A stretch of DNA of 39,850 nucleotides from Candidatus Coprenecus avistercoris (GTDB taxonomy: Bacteria; Bacteroidota; Bacteroidia; Bacteroidales; UBA932). Position 1 is the first letter of the stretch. Each line of letters begins with the position of its first letter. Below are positions 33,291-39,850 of the stretch, in pieces. The stretch spans positions 1 through 39,850 of the forward strand of contig DVHI01000082.1 in the NCBI GenBank assembly GCA_018712275.1, read 5' to 3'. The position numbers and the translations under genes were made by a program. The notes beneath the pieces are model-generated. The model saw only the letters and a list, made by a program, of their open reading frames with translations, did not search any database and was not told the origin of the DNA.

Positions 33291-34826
33291 ATGAAGACCA
33301 CACAGAGCAGACACACATTCATCCTCATCGGCACAGCCGTCGGAGCGGCCCTCGTCGCAGCCATCACCCTTACGATGGTGTGGCTCGTGGACTCGTACCG
33401 CGACCGGCAGCGGGAATTCGAGGGCAGGATAAACTCCGCCCTGGACGAGGCCGTCGCCGCCGAGAGGGAGGCCCGCACGACAGAGAAGAGGAGCCTCATC
33501 CTGCTCGAGACCGACACCACGGACGGATTCGACATTTTCAAGGACGTGATCGAGAACATACCGGTCGAAGAGATTGCCTCCATCAAGGTCTACAAAAGCG
33601 GGACAACCTACACCGACGCCATCCGCCGTATCATGACCACCGTCCCCGACTCCGACAGCCTGAGCGGTTTCCACACCTCCAACTTCCTGCTGACATTCTA
33701 CGCCATGCTGCGGTACAAGGACATATCCCGGCCCTGCTCTGTCACAGTCGGGACAGAAGCCATAGACACTGCCGGCATAAACATATCGATGGATTCTCTG
33801 ATGCATTTTCTCGAAGGATTCGGCCCGGACATAAAAATCACCGGATCTTTCACCGTCACGCCTGACAGGGACTCAGTGTCAAGAATCCTGTACTCCGACA
33901 GCACAGTCATAGACCGGCCGCTCACATTTACCCGCACGATACTCATCGGTGACTCCACGCCCCGGATAGTCTGCACCGTACAGATGACCGACCCCTCCCG
34001 GGACTTCCTACGGGAAATGGCAGGCCTCATCGCCAGCATCCTCGCCATCACCGCCATCCTCTGCTTCAGTTACATCTACCTGCTGCACACCGTATTCCGC
34101 CAGAAGACCCTAAGCGAGATGCGCCGCGACCTGACCCACAACATCACCCACGAGCTCAAGACCCCGATAGCCACCGCCTCCGCCGCCAGCGAGGCCCTGC
34201 TCGACTATTCAGCCGACGAGGACCCCGAACGCCGCCGCCGCTACCTGGAGATCATCCGCGACCAGCTCGGAGCACTCTCCGCAATGGTCGGCCGCATCCT
34301 CGACATCTCCCTCCAGGAACGGGACGACCTGGCATTGACCCCCTCCCACTGTGACTTGCAAGAAATGCTCCACCGCCTATGCACCGAACTGACCGTCAGC
34401 ACCGCCGGCCGCGCCCGCATCACCGAGGACTACCCCGAAGGCCCCGCACCAGCCATCACCGCCGACACCTTCCACCTCTCCGCCGCCATCTCCAACATCC
34501 TGGACAATGCGGTCAAATACTCCACCGCCACCCCCGAAATCACCGTCCGCCTCCGGAGAGCAGCCGCCGACGGCAGCATCCGCATCGAGGTGCAGGACAA
34601 CGGCATAGGCATCCCCGCCTCCCAGCGCCGCCGCATCTTCGAGAAATACTACCGCATCCCCACCGGGGACGTACAGAATGTCAGGGGCTTCGGCATCGGC
34701 CTCTACTACAGCCGCCTCGTGGTGGAAAAGCACGGTGGGACCATCAGCGTCAGTCCCGCTCCGGGCGGCGGCTCGATATTCACCCTCACTCTCAAAGGCA
34801 TTCAGGACAATGGAAAACGCGGATAA
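33291..34826 (+). CDS. Membrane sensor histidine kinase (HisKA type)
   Basis: 511 residues. First membrane helix about 9-33 (FILIGTAVGAALVAAITLTM), a periplasmic sensor domain about 34-240 of no recognised family, second helix about 244-267, no clear HAMP, then the HisKA domain with phospho-acceptor His287 in LTHNITHELKTPIA. The ATP domain has the N box AISNILDNAVKYS, G1 box VQDNGIGIPASQRRRIF and G2 box GFGIGLYYSRLVVEKHGG. The start at 33291 (MKTTQSRHTFI) is chosen because the upstream in-frame ATG lies in the promoter. Its 3' end overlaps the response regulator gene by 17 bases. The ligand is unknown; the divergent GLPGLI-receptor operon with similar upstream sites suggests it controls that operon. 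Confidence 0.94.
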   Translation: MKTTQSRHTFILIGTAVGAALVAAITLTMVWLVDSYRDRQREFEGRINSALDEAVAAEREARTTEKRSLILLETDTTDGFDIFKDVIENIPVEEIASIKVYKSGTTYTDAIRRIMTTVPDSDSLSGFHTSNFLLTFYAMLRYKDISRPCSVTVGTEAIDTAGINISMDSLMHFLEGFGPDIKITGSFTVTPDRDSVSRILYSDSTVIDRPLTFTRTILIGDSTPRIVCTVQMTDPSRDFLREMAGLIASILAITAILCFSYIYLLHTVFRQKTLSEMRRDLTHNITHELKTPIATASAASEALLDYSADEDPERRRRYLEIIRDQLGALSAMVGRILDISLQERDDLALTPSHCDLQEMLHRLCTELTVSTAGRARITEDYPEGPAPAITADTFHLSAAISNILDNAVKYSTATPEITVRLRRAAADGSIRIEVQDNGIGIPASQRRRIFEKYYRIPTGDVQNVRGFGIGLYYSRLVVEKHGGTISVSPAPGGGSIFTLTLKGIQDNGKRG

Positions 34827-35529
34827 CAGAATACGGCTGCTCCTCGTCGAGGACGAGCGGACCCTGGCGGGCATCATCGCCGACACCCTCTCGGAGAAGG
34901 GCTTCGAGGTGCGGTGCGCCTACAACGGTGCGGACGGGCTGCGGGCAGCGGCGGACTTCAGGCCGGAGGTCGTGGTCACCGACATCATGATGCCCACGAT
35001 GGACGGCTTCACCTTCGTCAAGCGGCTGAGGCAGGAGGGAATATGCGGCGAGAACGTCCCGGTGCTCTTCCTCTCGGCCCGTTCCGGAGCGGAGGACGTG
35101 GTCCGCGGCTTCGAGCTCGGAGCCCAGGACTACATCCGCAAGCCCTTCGCCATGAGCGAGCTGATAGTTCGCATCCATGCCCTGCTCGGACGGCAGAGGG
35201 CCAGGACGGCAGCAGCGCAGAGTTCCTCCCCCATTGTCCTGGGACTGTACACCTTCGACCCTTCCACCGCCGTCCTGAGCCTGAGCGACGGCAGCAGCAC
35301 CGTCCTGCCCGCCCGGGAGGCGGAACTCCTAGCCCTGCTCGCCTCACACCTCGGAGAGACCGCCCCCAACACCCTCATCCTCAAGCAGCTCTGGGGCGAT
35401 GACGACTATTTTTCCACCCGCAGCCTCAACGTCCACATCACCCGTCTGCGCAAGCGTCTGGCCGCCGACCCCGCAGTTTCCATCATCAGCCACCGGGGCG
35501 TAGGCTATTGCCTCAGGGTCTCAGACTGA
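34810..35529 (+). CDS. OmpR-family response regulator
   Basis: 239 residues. Receiver domain with acidic pair E14-D15 (LLVEDE), phospho-acceptor Asp58 in VVTDIMMPTMDGF, Ser/Ala switch near LFLSARSG and Lys111 in DYIRKPF. The C-terminal winged helix (about 140-237, LPAREAELLALLASHLGE, LNVHITRLRKRLAADP, ISHRGVGYCL) is the OmpR/PhoB type, which binds tandem direct repeats spaced 10-11 bp. The start ATG 34810 lies inside the kinase gene, showing coupled translation. An earlier ATG in this frame (34678) would add 44 residues read from kinase sequence and is rejected. It is the prime candidate to bind the TTAAC repeats. Confidence 0.95.
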   Translation: MENADNRIRLLLVEDERTLAGIIADTLSEKGFEVRCAYNGADGLRAAADFRPEVVVTDIMMPTMDGFTFVKRLRQEGICGENVPVLFLSARSGAEDVVRGFELGAQDYIRKPFAMSELIVRIHALLGRQRARTAAAQSSSPIVLGLYTFDPSTAVLSLSDGSSTVLPAREAELLALLASHLGETAPNTLILKQLWGDDDYFSTRSLNVHITRLRKRLAADPAVSIISHRGVGYCLRVSD

Positions 35530-35542
35530 CACCGGCAGCCGA

Positions 35543-35560
35543 ATCACGGAAAACCGTGAT
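35543..35560. promoter_or_regulatory. Operator-like palindrome ATCACGG-N4-CCGTGAT (site 1)
   Basis: Perfect 7-base arms around AAAA. Its centre is 35 bp upstream of the centre of the -7 box at 35583-35590, about position -42 to the start, the usual place of a class II activator. The same site and spacing recur at 38214 and 39130. Confidence 0.7.
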
Positions 35561-35582
35561 ACTCCTATATGCAGGATTTTCC

Positions 35583-35590
35583 TATCTTTG
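35583..35590 (+). promoter_or_regulatory. Promoter -7 box of the NarL-type two-component operon
   Basis: TATCTTTG matches TAnnTTTG, 29 bases before the kinase ATG at 35620. An in-frame ATG at 35569 lies upstream of the box and is not a start. Confidence 0.7.
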
Positions 35591-35619
35591 CATCCATATC
35601 AAAATCGATTGGAACCACT

Positions 35620-37401
35620 ATGCACCGCTTACTCCTGACAGGACTTCTGCTCCTGACCCTCACCGCCGGCAGCTCTTCCCTGAATGCCGGGCCCGTGCGG
35701 GATTTTCAATACGCCCTACAGATTGACAGCCTAGCCGAGATATCCTTTGCCGAGGGAGACATGAGAGGCTGCATCAGCCTCTGGCTCGAAGCGGCGGAGA
35801 TTGCCGACCGGTATGCCGCCACAGAGCAGGACTCATTGATCTACAGCGGATTTCTCCAGTCTCTCGGAGTATGCTACCGCCGTATCTCGATGATGGACTC
35901 GACCCTGTACTACTACAACCGGGCCTGGGACATCATCCAGGACAAGACCTCCCCTGCGGCCGTCTCCGAGAAGACCCGACTGCTCACCAGCATGGCCATC
36001 CTGCTGACGTTCATGGGCCGGGACGAGGAGTCGATGCAGTACGCCGACCGGGCAATGCAGATGGCTGAGCATGACTCCGACATGGAGATGGTCATGTACG
36101 CGGCCACCAACGCAGGAGGCATCTACGCCCGCAACAGGCAGTTCGACAAGGGCACGGAGGCCCTGCGCACGGCAATGGCCAAGGCCGGAGAGAGCGGACT
36201 GCCGGACAAACAGCTCTCTGCCCTCACCATGATCGTAACGCTGCACAAGCTCTCCGGCCAGCGGGATTCCGTCGACTACTACATGGCACGGGCGGAAAAG
36301 TTCGCGGAGCAGCTGCCTCCCGAATCGGTGGCCGTCCTTGGATTCCGCGAGACCCAGGCCCAGATACTCAGGGACATGGGACGCTATGCCGAGAGCAATG
36401 CCATCTTCCGCAAGCTCCTTTCCGCGGCAGGCGAGAACTCCTCCGTCCGGGAGGATACGGGCTGGCTCAACATCGCCCGCAACTACGCCGACATGGGACA
36501 ATGGAGCAACGCGGCCGACTCCTACGAGAAAGCCTATTTCGCCGTGGACAGCTTCTACAACGCCGACATCACAGCCCAGGTTTCCGAGTGGTCGGCCAAA
36601 TACGGAGCGGCCGAGAAGGAGTTAGAGATATCCCGGTTGGAGCAGGAATCCCTCCGGAACCGGGCGGCCCTGCAGCTGTGGATAATCATAGCCGTGGTGC
36701 TGGTCGCCGTCCTGGCCGGAGTGGTGCTGACAGTGGTCTTCAGGCGCAGGCACCAGAAGAAAGTGGAGGAGCTGCGGCTCGCTCAGAAATACATCGACGG
36801 ATTGGAGAAAGAGAGGGCCCGGGTAGCACGCGACCTGCACGACGGGGTGTGCAACGACCTTCTGGGCATCGGAATGCAGCTTTCGGCCATGGGGCCGGAC
36901 TCCCCGGAAAGGGAGGAGGTGCTGTCAATGCTGGAAGGGCTGCGGAGCGAGGTGCGCACCATCTCCCATGACATGATGCCCCCGCAGTTCAATCTCTCCG
37001 ATATCGAGGAGGTAATGGAAATGTACACCGAGCGCTTCCGCTCCCAGACCTCCGCCGGCATAGAGTTCAATGCCTCCCTCGAAGGCTCCCGCACCTGGCA
37101 GCAGGTCCCCGAGCGCATCGCCTACGAGGTCTACAGGATATTCCAGGAACAGATGGGCAATATCATCCGGCACTCCGGCGCCACCCGCATCGAGGCTGCG
37201 CTGAAACTCTCCGACACGGTGCTGTCGCTGACCATCAGCAACGACGGACGGGCCTTCGACCCTACCCCTTCCCGGGAGGGCATCGGCCTGACAGTCATGT
37301 CCGAAAGGGCCAAGGCCATCGGCGCGGTCATCTCCGGCTCCGCTTCCGGGGAGATGCAGGTATTCCGGCTCGACGTTCCCCTGCCTTCCTCCGGCCAATA
37401 A
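35620..37401 (+). CDS. TPR sensor histidine kinase (HisKA_3, NarL/DegS type)
   Basis: 593 residues. Signal peptide (about 1-23), a periplasmic region of TPR-like helix pairs (about 30-315, for example SLGVCYRRISMMDSTLYYYN, NAGGIYARNRQFDKGTEALR), a coiled coil, one membrane helix (about 352-374), then a HisKA_3 domain with His407 in ARDLHDGVCNDLLGIGMQL and an ATPase domain with IFQEQMGNIIRHSGATRIE and SNDGRAFDP, GIGLTVMSERAK. This layout, TPR sensor outside and NarL-type kinase inside, is frequent in Bacteroidota. It precedes the LuxR-type regulator by 34 bases. The TPR repeats probably sense a protein or peptide. Confidence 0.94.
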   Translation: MHRLLLTGLLLLTLTAGSSSLNAGPVRDFQYALQIDSLAEISFAEGDMRGCISLWLEAAEIADRYAATEQDSLIYSGFLQSLGVCYRRISMMDSTLYYYNRAWDIIQDKTSPAAVSEKTRLLTSMAILLTFMGRDEESMQYADRAMQMAEHDSDMEMVMYAATNAGGIYARNRQFDKGTEALRTAMAKAGESGLPDKQLSALTMIVTLHKLSGQRDSVDYYMARAEKFAEQLPPESVAVLGFRETQAQILRDMGRYAESNAIFRKLLSAAGENSSVREDTGWLNIARNYADMGQWSNAADSYEKAYFAVDSFYNADITAQVSEWSAKYGAAEKELEISRLEQESLRNRAALQLWIIIAVVLVAVLAGVVLTVVFRRRHQKKVEELRLAQKYIDGLEKERARVARDLHDGVCNDLLGIGMQLSAMGPDSPEREEVLSMLEGLRSEVRTISHDMMPPQFNLSDIEEVMEMYTERFRSQTSAGIEFNASLEGSRTWQQVPERIAYEVYRIFQEQMGNIIRHSGATRIEAALKLSDTVLSLTISNDGRAFDPTPSREGIGLTVMSERAKAIGAVISGSASGEMQVFRLDVPLPSSGQ

Positions 37402-37435
37402 TTCCAACTCCGACATCCCAACCATACAGCCAGCC

Positions 37436-38101
37436 ATGACAATACTCCTCATAGACGACCACGACCTGGTGCTGAAAGGCCTGCTCTCAGTGCTCCGCAG
37501 CGCCTTCCCCAAAACCGGATTCATCACGGCCCGCAGCGGAGAGGAAGCCCTCGATGCAGTACGCGGCACACATGTGGACCTCGCCGTCCTGGACCTGGAA
37601 CTGCCGGACATCCCTGGCTTCCGGCTCATCGAACTGCTGCGCGGCGAGGCGCCCGGCATACACATAGTGGTCAATACCGTACACGAAGAGATCTGGACCA
37701 TCCGGCAATTGGAGCAGAGCGGCGTAGACGGAGTCGTCTTCAAATCCGTCAACTCCTCGCAGCTGGTCCAGACCGTCCGGCGGGTGCTCGAGGCCTCTGA
37801 GCAAAGACATTCAGGACAGCAGCCGCAGACCGCTCCCGGACAGCGACAGCCGTCACAGACCGCATCAGGCAGCAAAACTGGGACCGGACACTCCCCCCTC
37901 TCCCCGAAAGAACTCGAAGTACTCCAGCTGGTAGCCGACGGCAAGGACTCCCGCGAGATCGCATCCAGCCTCTACATCACCGAGAACACCGTCGAGTCCC
38001 ACCGCAGCCACATCATGCGCAAGCTCGGGGCCACCAACGCCGCCGACATGGTCATGAAAGCCATCACCCTCGGCCTCATACCCCCCGCCCGCCTGCAGTA
38101 G
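37436..38101 (+). CDS. NarL/LuxR-family response regulator
   Basis: 221 residues. Receiver domain with D7-D8 (LLIDDHD), phospho-acceptor Asp53 in LAVLDLELPDIPGF and the conserved Lys near FKSVNSSQLV. A Gln/Ser/Pro-rich linker of about 30 residues (QQPQTAPGQRQPSQT) is followed by a GerE-type helix-turn-helix (about 150-215, LSPKELEVLQLVADGKDSRE, ITENTVESHRSHIMRKLGA). Such regulators bind palindromic or inverted half-sites as dimers, so it is the natural candidate for the three ATCACGG palindromes, one of which lies before its own operon. Confidence 0.95.
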   Translation: MTILLIDDHDLVLKGLLSVLRSAFPKTGFITARSGEEALDAVRGTHVDLAVLDLELPDIPGFRLIELLRGEAPGIHIVVNTVHEEIWTIRQLEQSGVDGVVFKSVNSSQLVQTVRRVLEASEQRHSGQQPQTAPGQRQPSQTASGSKTGTGHSPLSPKELEVLQLVADGKDSREIASSLYITENTVESHRSHIMRKLGATNAADMVMKAITLGLIPPARLQ

Positions 38102-38154
38102 GCCTGCCCCACCCCCTTCCACCACATTCCTCCATACCCCCTTCCGTCCTTTCC

Positions 38155-38210
38155 ACTCCTTCAGAAAGAGTACGGTTTGCCTGCTTTTCAGCTACTCCTT
38201 CCGAAGGAGT
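38155..38210. repeat. Two CCTTCCGAAGG-type palindromes, 39 bp apart
   Basis: ACTCCTTCAGAAAGAGT (38155-38171, imperfect) and ACTCCTTCCGAAGGAGT (38194-38210, perfect). The 39-bp spacing equals that within the family C units. The second may also serve as a terminator hairpin for the regulator operon, though no T-run follows. Confidence 0.7.
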
Positions 38211-38213
38211 AAA

Positions 38214-38231
38214 ATCACGGTTTTCCATGAT
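38214..38231. promoter_or_regulatory. Operator-like palindrome ATCACGG-N4-CCATGAT (site 2)
   Basis: One arm mismatch against site 1; the centre is again exactly 35 bp upstream of the -7 box centre (38254-38261). It is preceded by GAGTAAA as at site 3. Confidence 0.7.
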
Positions 38232-38253
38232 TGACGCGCATTGTTATTTTTCT

Positions 38254-38261
38254 TATATTTG
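38254..38261 (+). promoter_or_regulatory. Promoter -7 box of the multi-pass membrane protein gene
   Basis: TATATTTG matches TAnnTTTG, 45 bases upstream of the ATG at 38307. Confidence 0.7.
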
Positions 38262-38306
38262 CATGAATCATATTGAGACTTCAACACTAATACTAAAATA
38301 AAGACC

Positions 38307-38993
38307 ATGAACACACTGAACGAAAACTCATCCTGGTCGCAGTACACAGGCATGATCATCAAGGCCATCTGGATCTACACCATCGCAGGCATCTTCGGAG
38401 CCATCTTCGGAGCCATTGACCGCATCCTCAATCCTGTCAGCATTCTGGCAGCCCTCTCCGGGGAGGATGCACCAGGAAGTGCATTCGGCACACTGGACAC
38501 CATCTGCCAGATACTCGTTATCGTCGGATATGTACTGTTCTTCCTGAACATCAAGAAATTCGTCGATATTCAAACGACAGATGCAGACCGCAAGGCAGCC
38601 AAGGACATCTACATCGCCTACATCCTTCTGATAGTCGCTATCGTGGCCGATTTCATCCCCGTAATCGGAGGCATCGCCTGGCTCGTTCTGATGATCATCG
38701 GATACGTCAAGCTGCTTTCCGGATTCAAAGCCCTCAAGACTTCCGCAACATGGACAGATGACGCCAGAAGCGGCGCCGGACTCATCTACTCCAGCACCAT
38801 CTGGCTCCTCGTCGGCGCAGTCATCAGCATCATACCCTTCGTAGGCGGCTTCCTCAACGCCCTCATCACCCTCGTCATCTTCTTCACCATCCTCCGCGGC
38901 TGGAAGAAGATACAGGCCGGCGCACCCGCGGAGACTGCTGCTCCCGCACAACCGAAGCCCGCTGCCGCTGACAGCACCACCGACACCAAGTAG
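38307..38993 (+). CDS. Multi-pass membrane protein of unknown function
   Basis: 228 residues with about five hydrophobic segments (near 17-38, 65-82, 98-118, 121-140 and 160-197). The sequence contains AIWIYTIAGIFGAIFGAID, LILVIVGYVLFFLNIKKFVD-like runs and FIPVIGGIAWLVLMIIGYVK, with a second related FVGGFLNALITLVIFF, hinting at an internal repeat. The C-terminus is an Ala/Pro/Lys-rich tail (APAETAAPAQPKPAAADSTT). I do not recognise the family. It is monocistronic, with an operator-like palindrome upstream and a terminator downstream, so it appears to be a target of the neighbouring NarL-type regulator. Confidence 0.8.
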   Translation: MNTLNENSSWSQYTGMIIKAIWIYTIAGIFGAIFGAIDRILNPVSILAALSGEDAPGSAFGTLDTICQILVIVGYVLFFLNIKKFVDIQTTDADRKAAKDIYIAYILLIVAIVADFIPVIGGIAWLVLMIIGYVKLLSGFKALKTSATWTDDARSGAGLIYSSTIWLLVGAVISIIPFVGGFLNALITLVIFFTILRGWKKIQAGAPAETAAPAQPKPAAADSTTDTK

Positions 38994-39023
38994 CACCGCA
39001 CCTGCATCCGCAACCAACGACCG

Positions 39024-39058
39024 AACCGGCAGAGAGTCCCGCACTCCTGCCGGTTTTT
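39024..39058 (+). terminator. Terminator of the membrane protein gene
   Basis: Perfect 9-base arms AACCGGCAG (39024-39032) and CTGCCGGTT (39047-39055) followed by a T-run. Confidence 0.9.
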
Positions 39059-39096
39059 CATTTCCACACACGAAATCCTCCTTCTATGTCCCCGCC

Positions 39097-39111
39097 CACC
39101 TTCCGAAGGTT
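39097..39111. repeat. Single family C-type palindrome
   Basis: CACCTTCCGAAGGTT, the family C palindrome with one changed end base, about 20 bp before operator-like site 3. Confidence 0.65.
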
Positions 39112-39129
39112 GGCAGAATCATGAGTAAA

Positions 39130-39147
39130 ATCACGGTTTCCCGCGAT
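39130..39147. promoter_or_regulatory. Operator-like palindrome ATCACGG-N4-CCGCGAT (site 3)
   Basis: One arm mismatch; its centre is 35 bp upstream of the centre of the -7-like box at 39170-39177. Sites 2 and 3 share GAGTAAA before and TGA(C) after the palindrome. Confidence 0.65.
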
Positions 39148-39169
39148 TGACAGAAGCCATTATTGTTCC

Positions 39170-39177
39170 TTACTTTG
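39170..39177 (+). promoter_or_regulatory. Weak -7-like box of the BACON lipoprotein gene
   Basis: TTACTTTG differs from TAnnTTTG at one base, 23 bases before the ATG at 39201. A weak box together with an upstream operator fits an activator-dependent promoter. Confidence 0.5.
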
Positions 39178-39200
39178 CATAAACAAAATTTCTACAGAAC

Positions 39201-39850
39201 ATGAGACATTTTACACTTATTCTTACTACTGCCGCCGTTGCCGCGCTGATGGCTGCCGGCTGCCAGGAGAAGCCGGAGGGCGGAGATGGTTCGGTATCCC
39301 TGCACTCCGAGGCTGAGATGACACTGCCCGCCGCCGAGACAGATTCCGTCATTTCCTTTACCGCTACCGCTGACTGGACCGCTACCGTCGAGGGAGGGGA
39401 CTGGCTGAGTGTTTCGCCTGCTTCAGGTGAGGCAGGGGAGATCTCCGCAACTCTGTCGGCTTCGGCAAACAGTGATGCTGATGCCCGCACAGCCACCGTC
39501 CGTATCACCTGCGGAGCTGACGAAGCTACTGTAACTGTCACTCAGGAAGGTGCTGCCGGGGAAGAGCCGGAAGAGCCCGAAGAGCCGGAACAGCCGACCG
39601 GGAAGATGCCCAGGAGCATCTCGATGGTTCTGGACGAAGACGGATATCTCTATCACCACGATTACACCTTCGGATATGATGAGGTAGGAAGAGTCGTATC
39701 CATGCTGTTCAAGACTGATAACGGAAACTTCGGCTGGCCAGAGAATGACTATAAATTTGAGTACGGGCAGAATTCTGTTAACATCAACATTGAATTTAGA
39801 AGCGATGAACTCTCCGGCTTATCTGTCGTGGAATGGACGCTGGACTCTGA
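39201..39850 (+). CDS. BACON-domain lipoprotein, 3' end cut by window
   Basis: Open from ATG 39201 to the window edge (216 codons seen). A lipoprotein signal peptide ends in LMAAGC (Cys 21), then QEKPEGGDGS. A BACON domain follows (about 28-105: FTATADWTATVEGGDWLSVS, SPASGEAGE, ATVTVTQEG), an immunoglobulin-like module of Bacteroidota surface proteins that acts in carbohydrate or mucin contact or as a spacer. After a Glu/Pro linker (EEPEEPEEPEQP) comes a beta-rich segment, YTFGYDEVGRVVSMLF, which resembles the DUF4595 type of lipoprotein domain. Probably surface-exposed. The promoter carries operator-like site 3. Confidence 0.85.
   Translation, partial: MRHFTLILTTAAVAALMAAGCQEKPEGGDGSVSLHSEAEMTLPAAETDSVISFTATADWTATVEGGDWLSVSPASGEAGEISATLSASANSDADARTATVRITCGADEATVTVTQEGAAGEEPEEPEEPEQPTGKMPRSISMVLDEDGYLYHHDYTFGYDEVGRVVSMLFKTDNGNFGWPENDYKFEYGQNSVNINIEFRSDELSGLSVVEWTLDS

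Overview
The window reads as a chromosomal stretch of a fairly GC-rich member of the Bacteroidales (phylum Bacteroidota). The evidence is lineage-specific: TAnnTTTG-type -7 promoter boxes before most transcription units, the short Rpb6-like omega subunit, the gene order bamD-rpoZ-coaBC-recN, GLPGLI proteins, a BACON-domain lipoprotein, an SprB/SusC-style outer-membrane barrel protein and a CTn-type integrase. I cannot fix the genus. No rRNA, tRNA or CRISPR was seen.

Region 1 (1-1285) is the end of an AT-richer integrated element: a tyrosine recombinase cut by the window edge, and a promoter region with three inverted repeats. Region 2 (1286-5836, plus strand) is an operon-like run: OmpH/Skp-like protein, GT4 glycosyltransferase, purC, and a LysM plus periplasmic-binding-fold protein. 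It ends in a terminator shared with the opposing unit. Region 3 (5902-13499, minus strand) is a seven-gene housekeeping operon: SDR enzyme, nucleoside-recognition membrane protein, bamD, rpoZ, coaBC, recN, aminopeptidase P. Region 4 (13527-17792) holds rubrerythrin, prfB with its programmed +1 frameshift, and a convergent sugar transporter (MFS) and ROK kinase pair.

Region 5 (17806-25818, minus strand) holds an S41/M23-like surface protease followed by blaI, blaR1-like M56 peptidase with TonB tail, rlmN, a patatin-barrel protein and recX, mostly with gaps of a few bases. Region 6 (25819-33290) is repeat-dense. It has five tandem arrays of palindromic elements (periods 105, 106/107, 83, 117 and 118 bp, plus a second 105-bp pair) around an operon of two GLPGLI paralogues and a TonB-dependent-receptor-like barrel protein. 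Two of the arrays run in frame through the 5' ends of operon genes.

Region 7 (33186-39850, plus strand) is a signalling island: an OmpR-type kinase/regulator pair, then a NarL-type TPR kinase/regulator pair, a multi-pass membrane protein and a BACON lipoprotein. Two regulatory codes stand out. TTAAC direct repeats with an exact 10-bp period face both divergent promoters (GLPGLI operon and OmpR-type pair). A palindrome ATCACGG-N4-CCGTGAT sits at exactly the same distance (35 bp centre to centre) from the -7 box of three promoters: the NarL-type kinase, the membrane protein and the BACON lipoprotein. I infer two small local regulons, each run by its neighbouring two-component system. These sites and the in-frame palindromic arrays are the most interesting content of the window.
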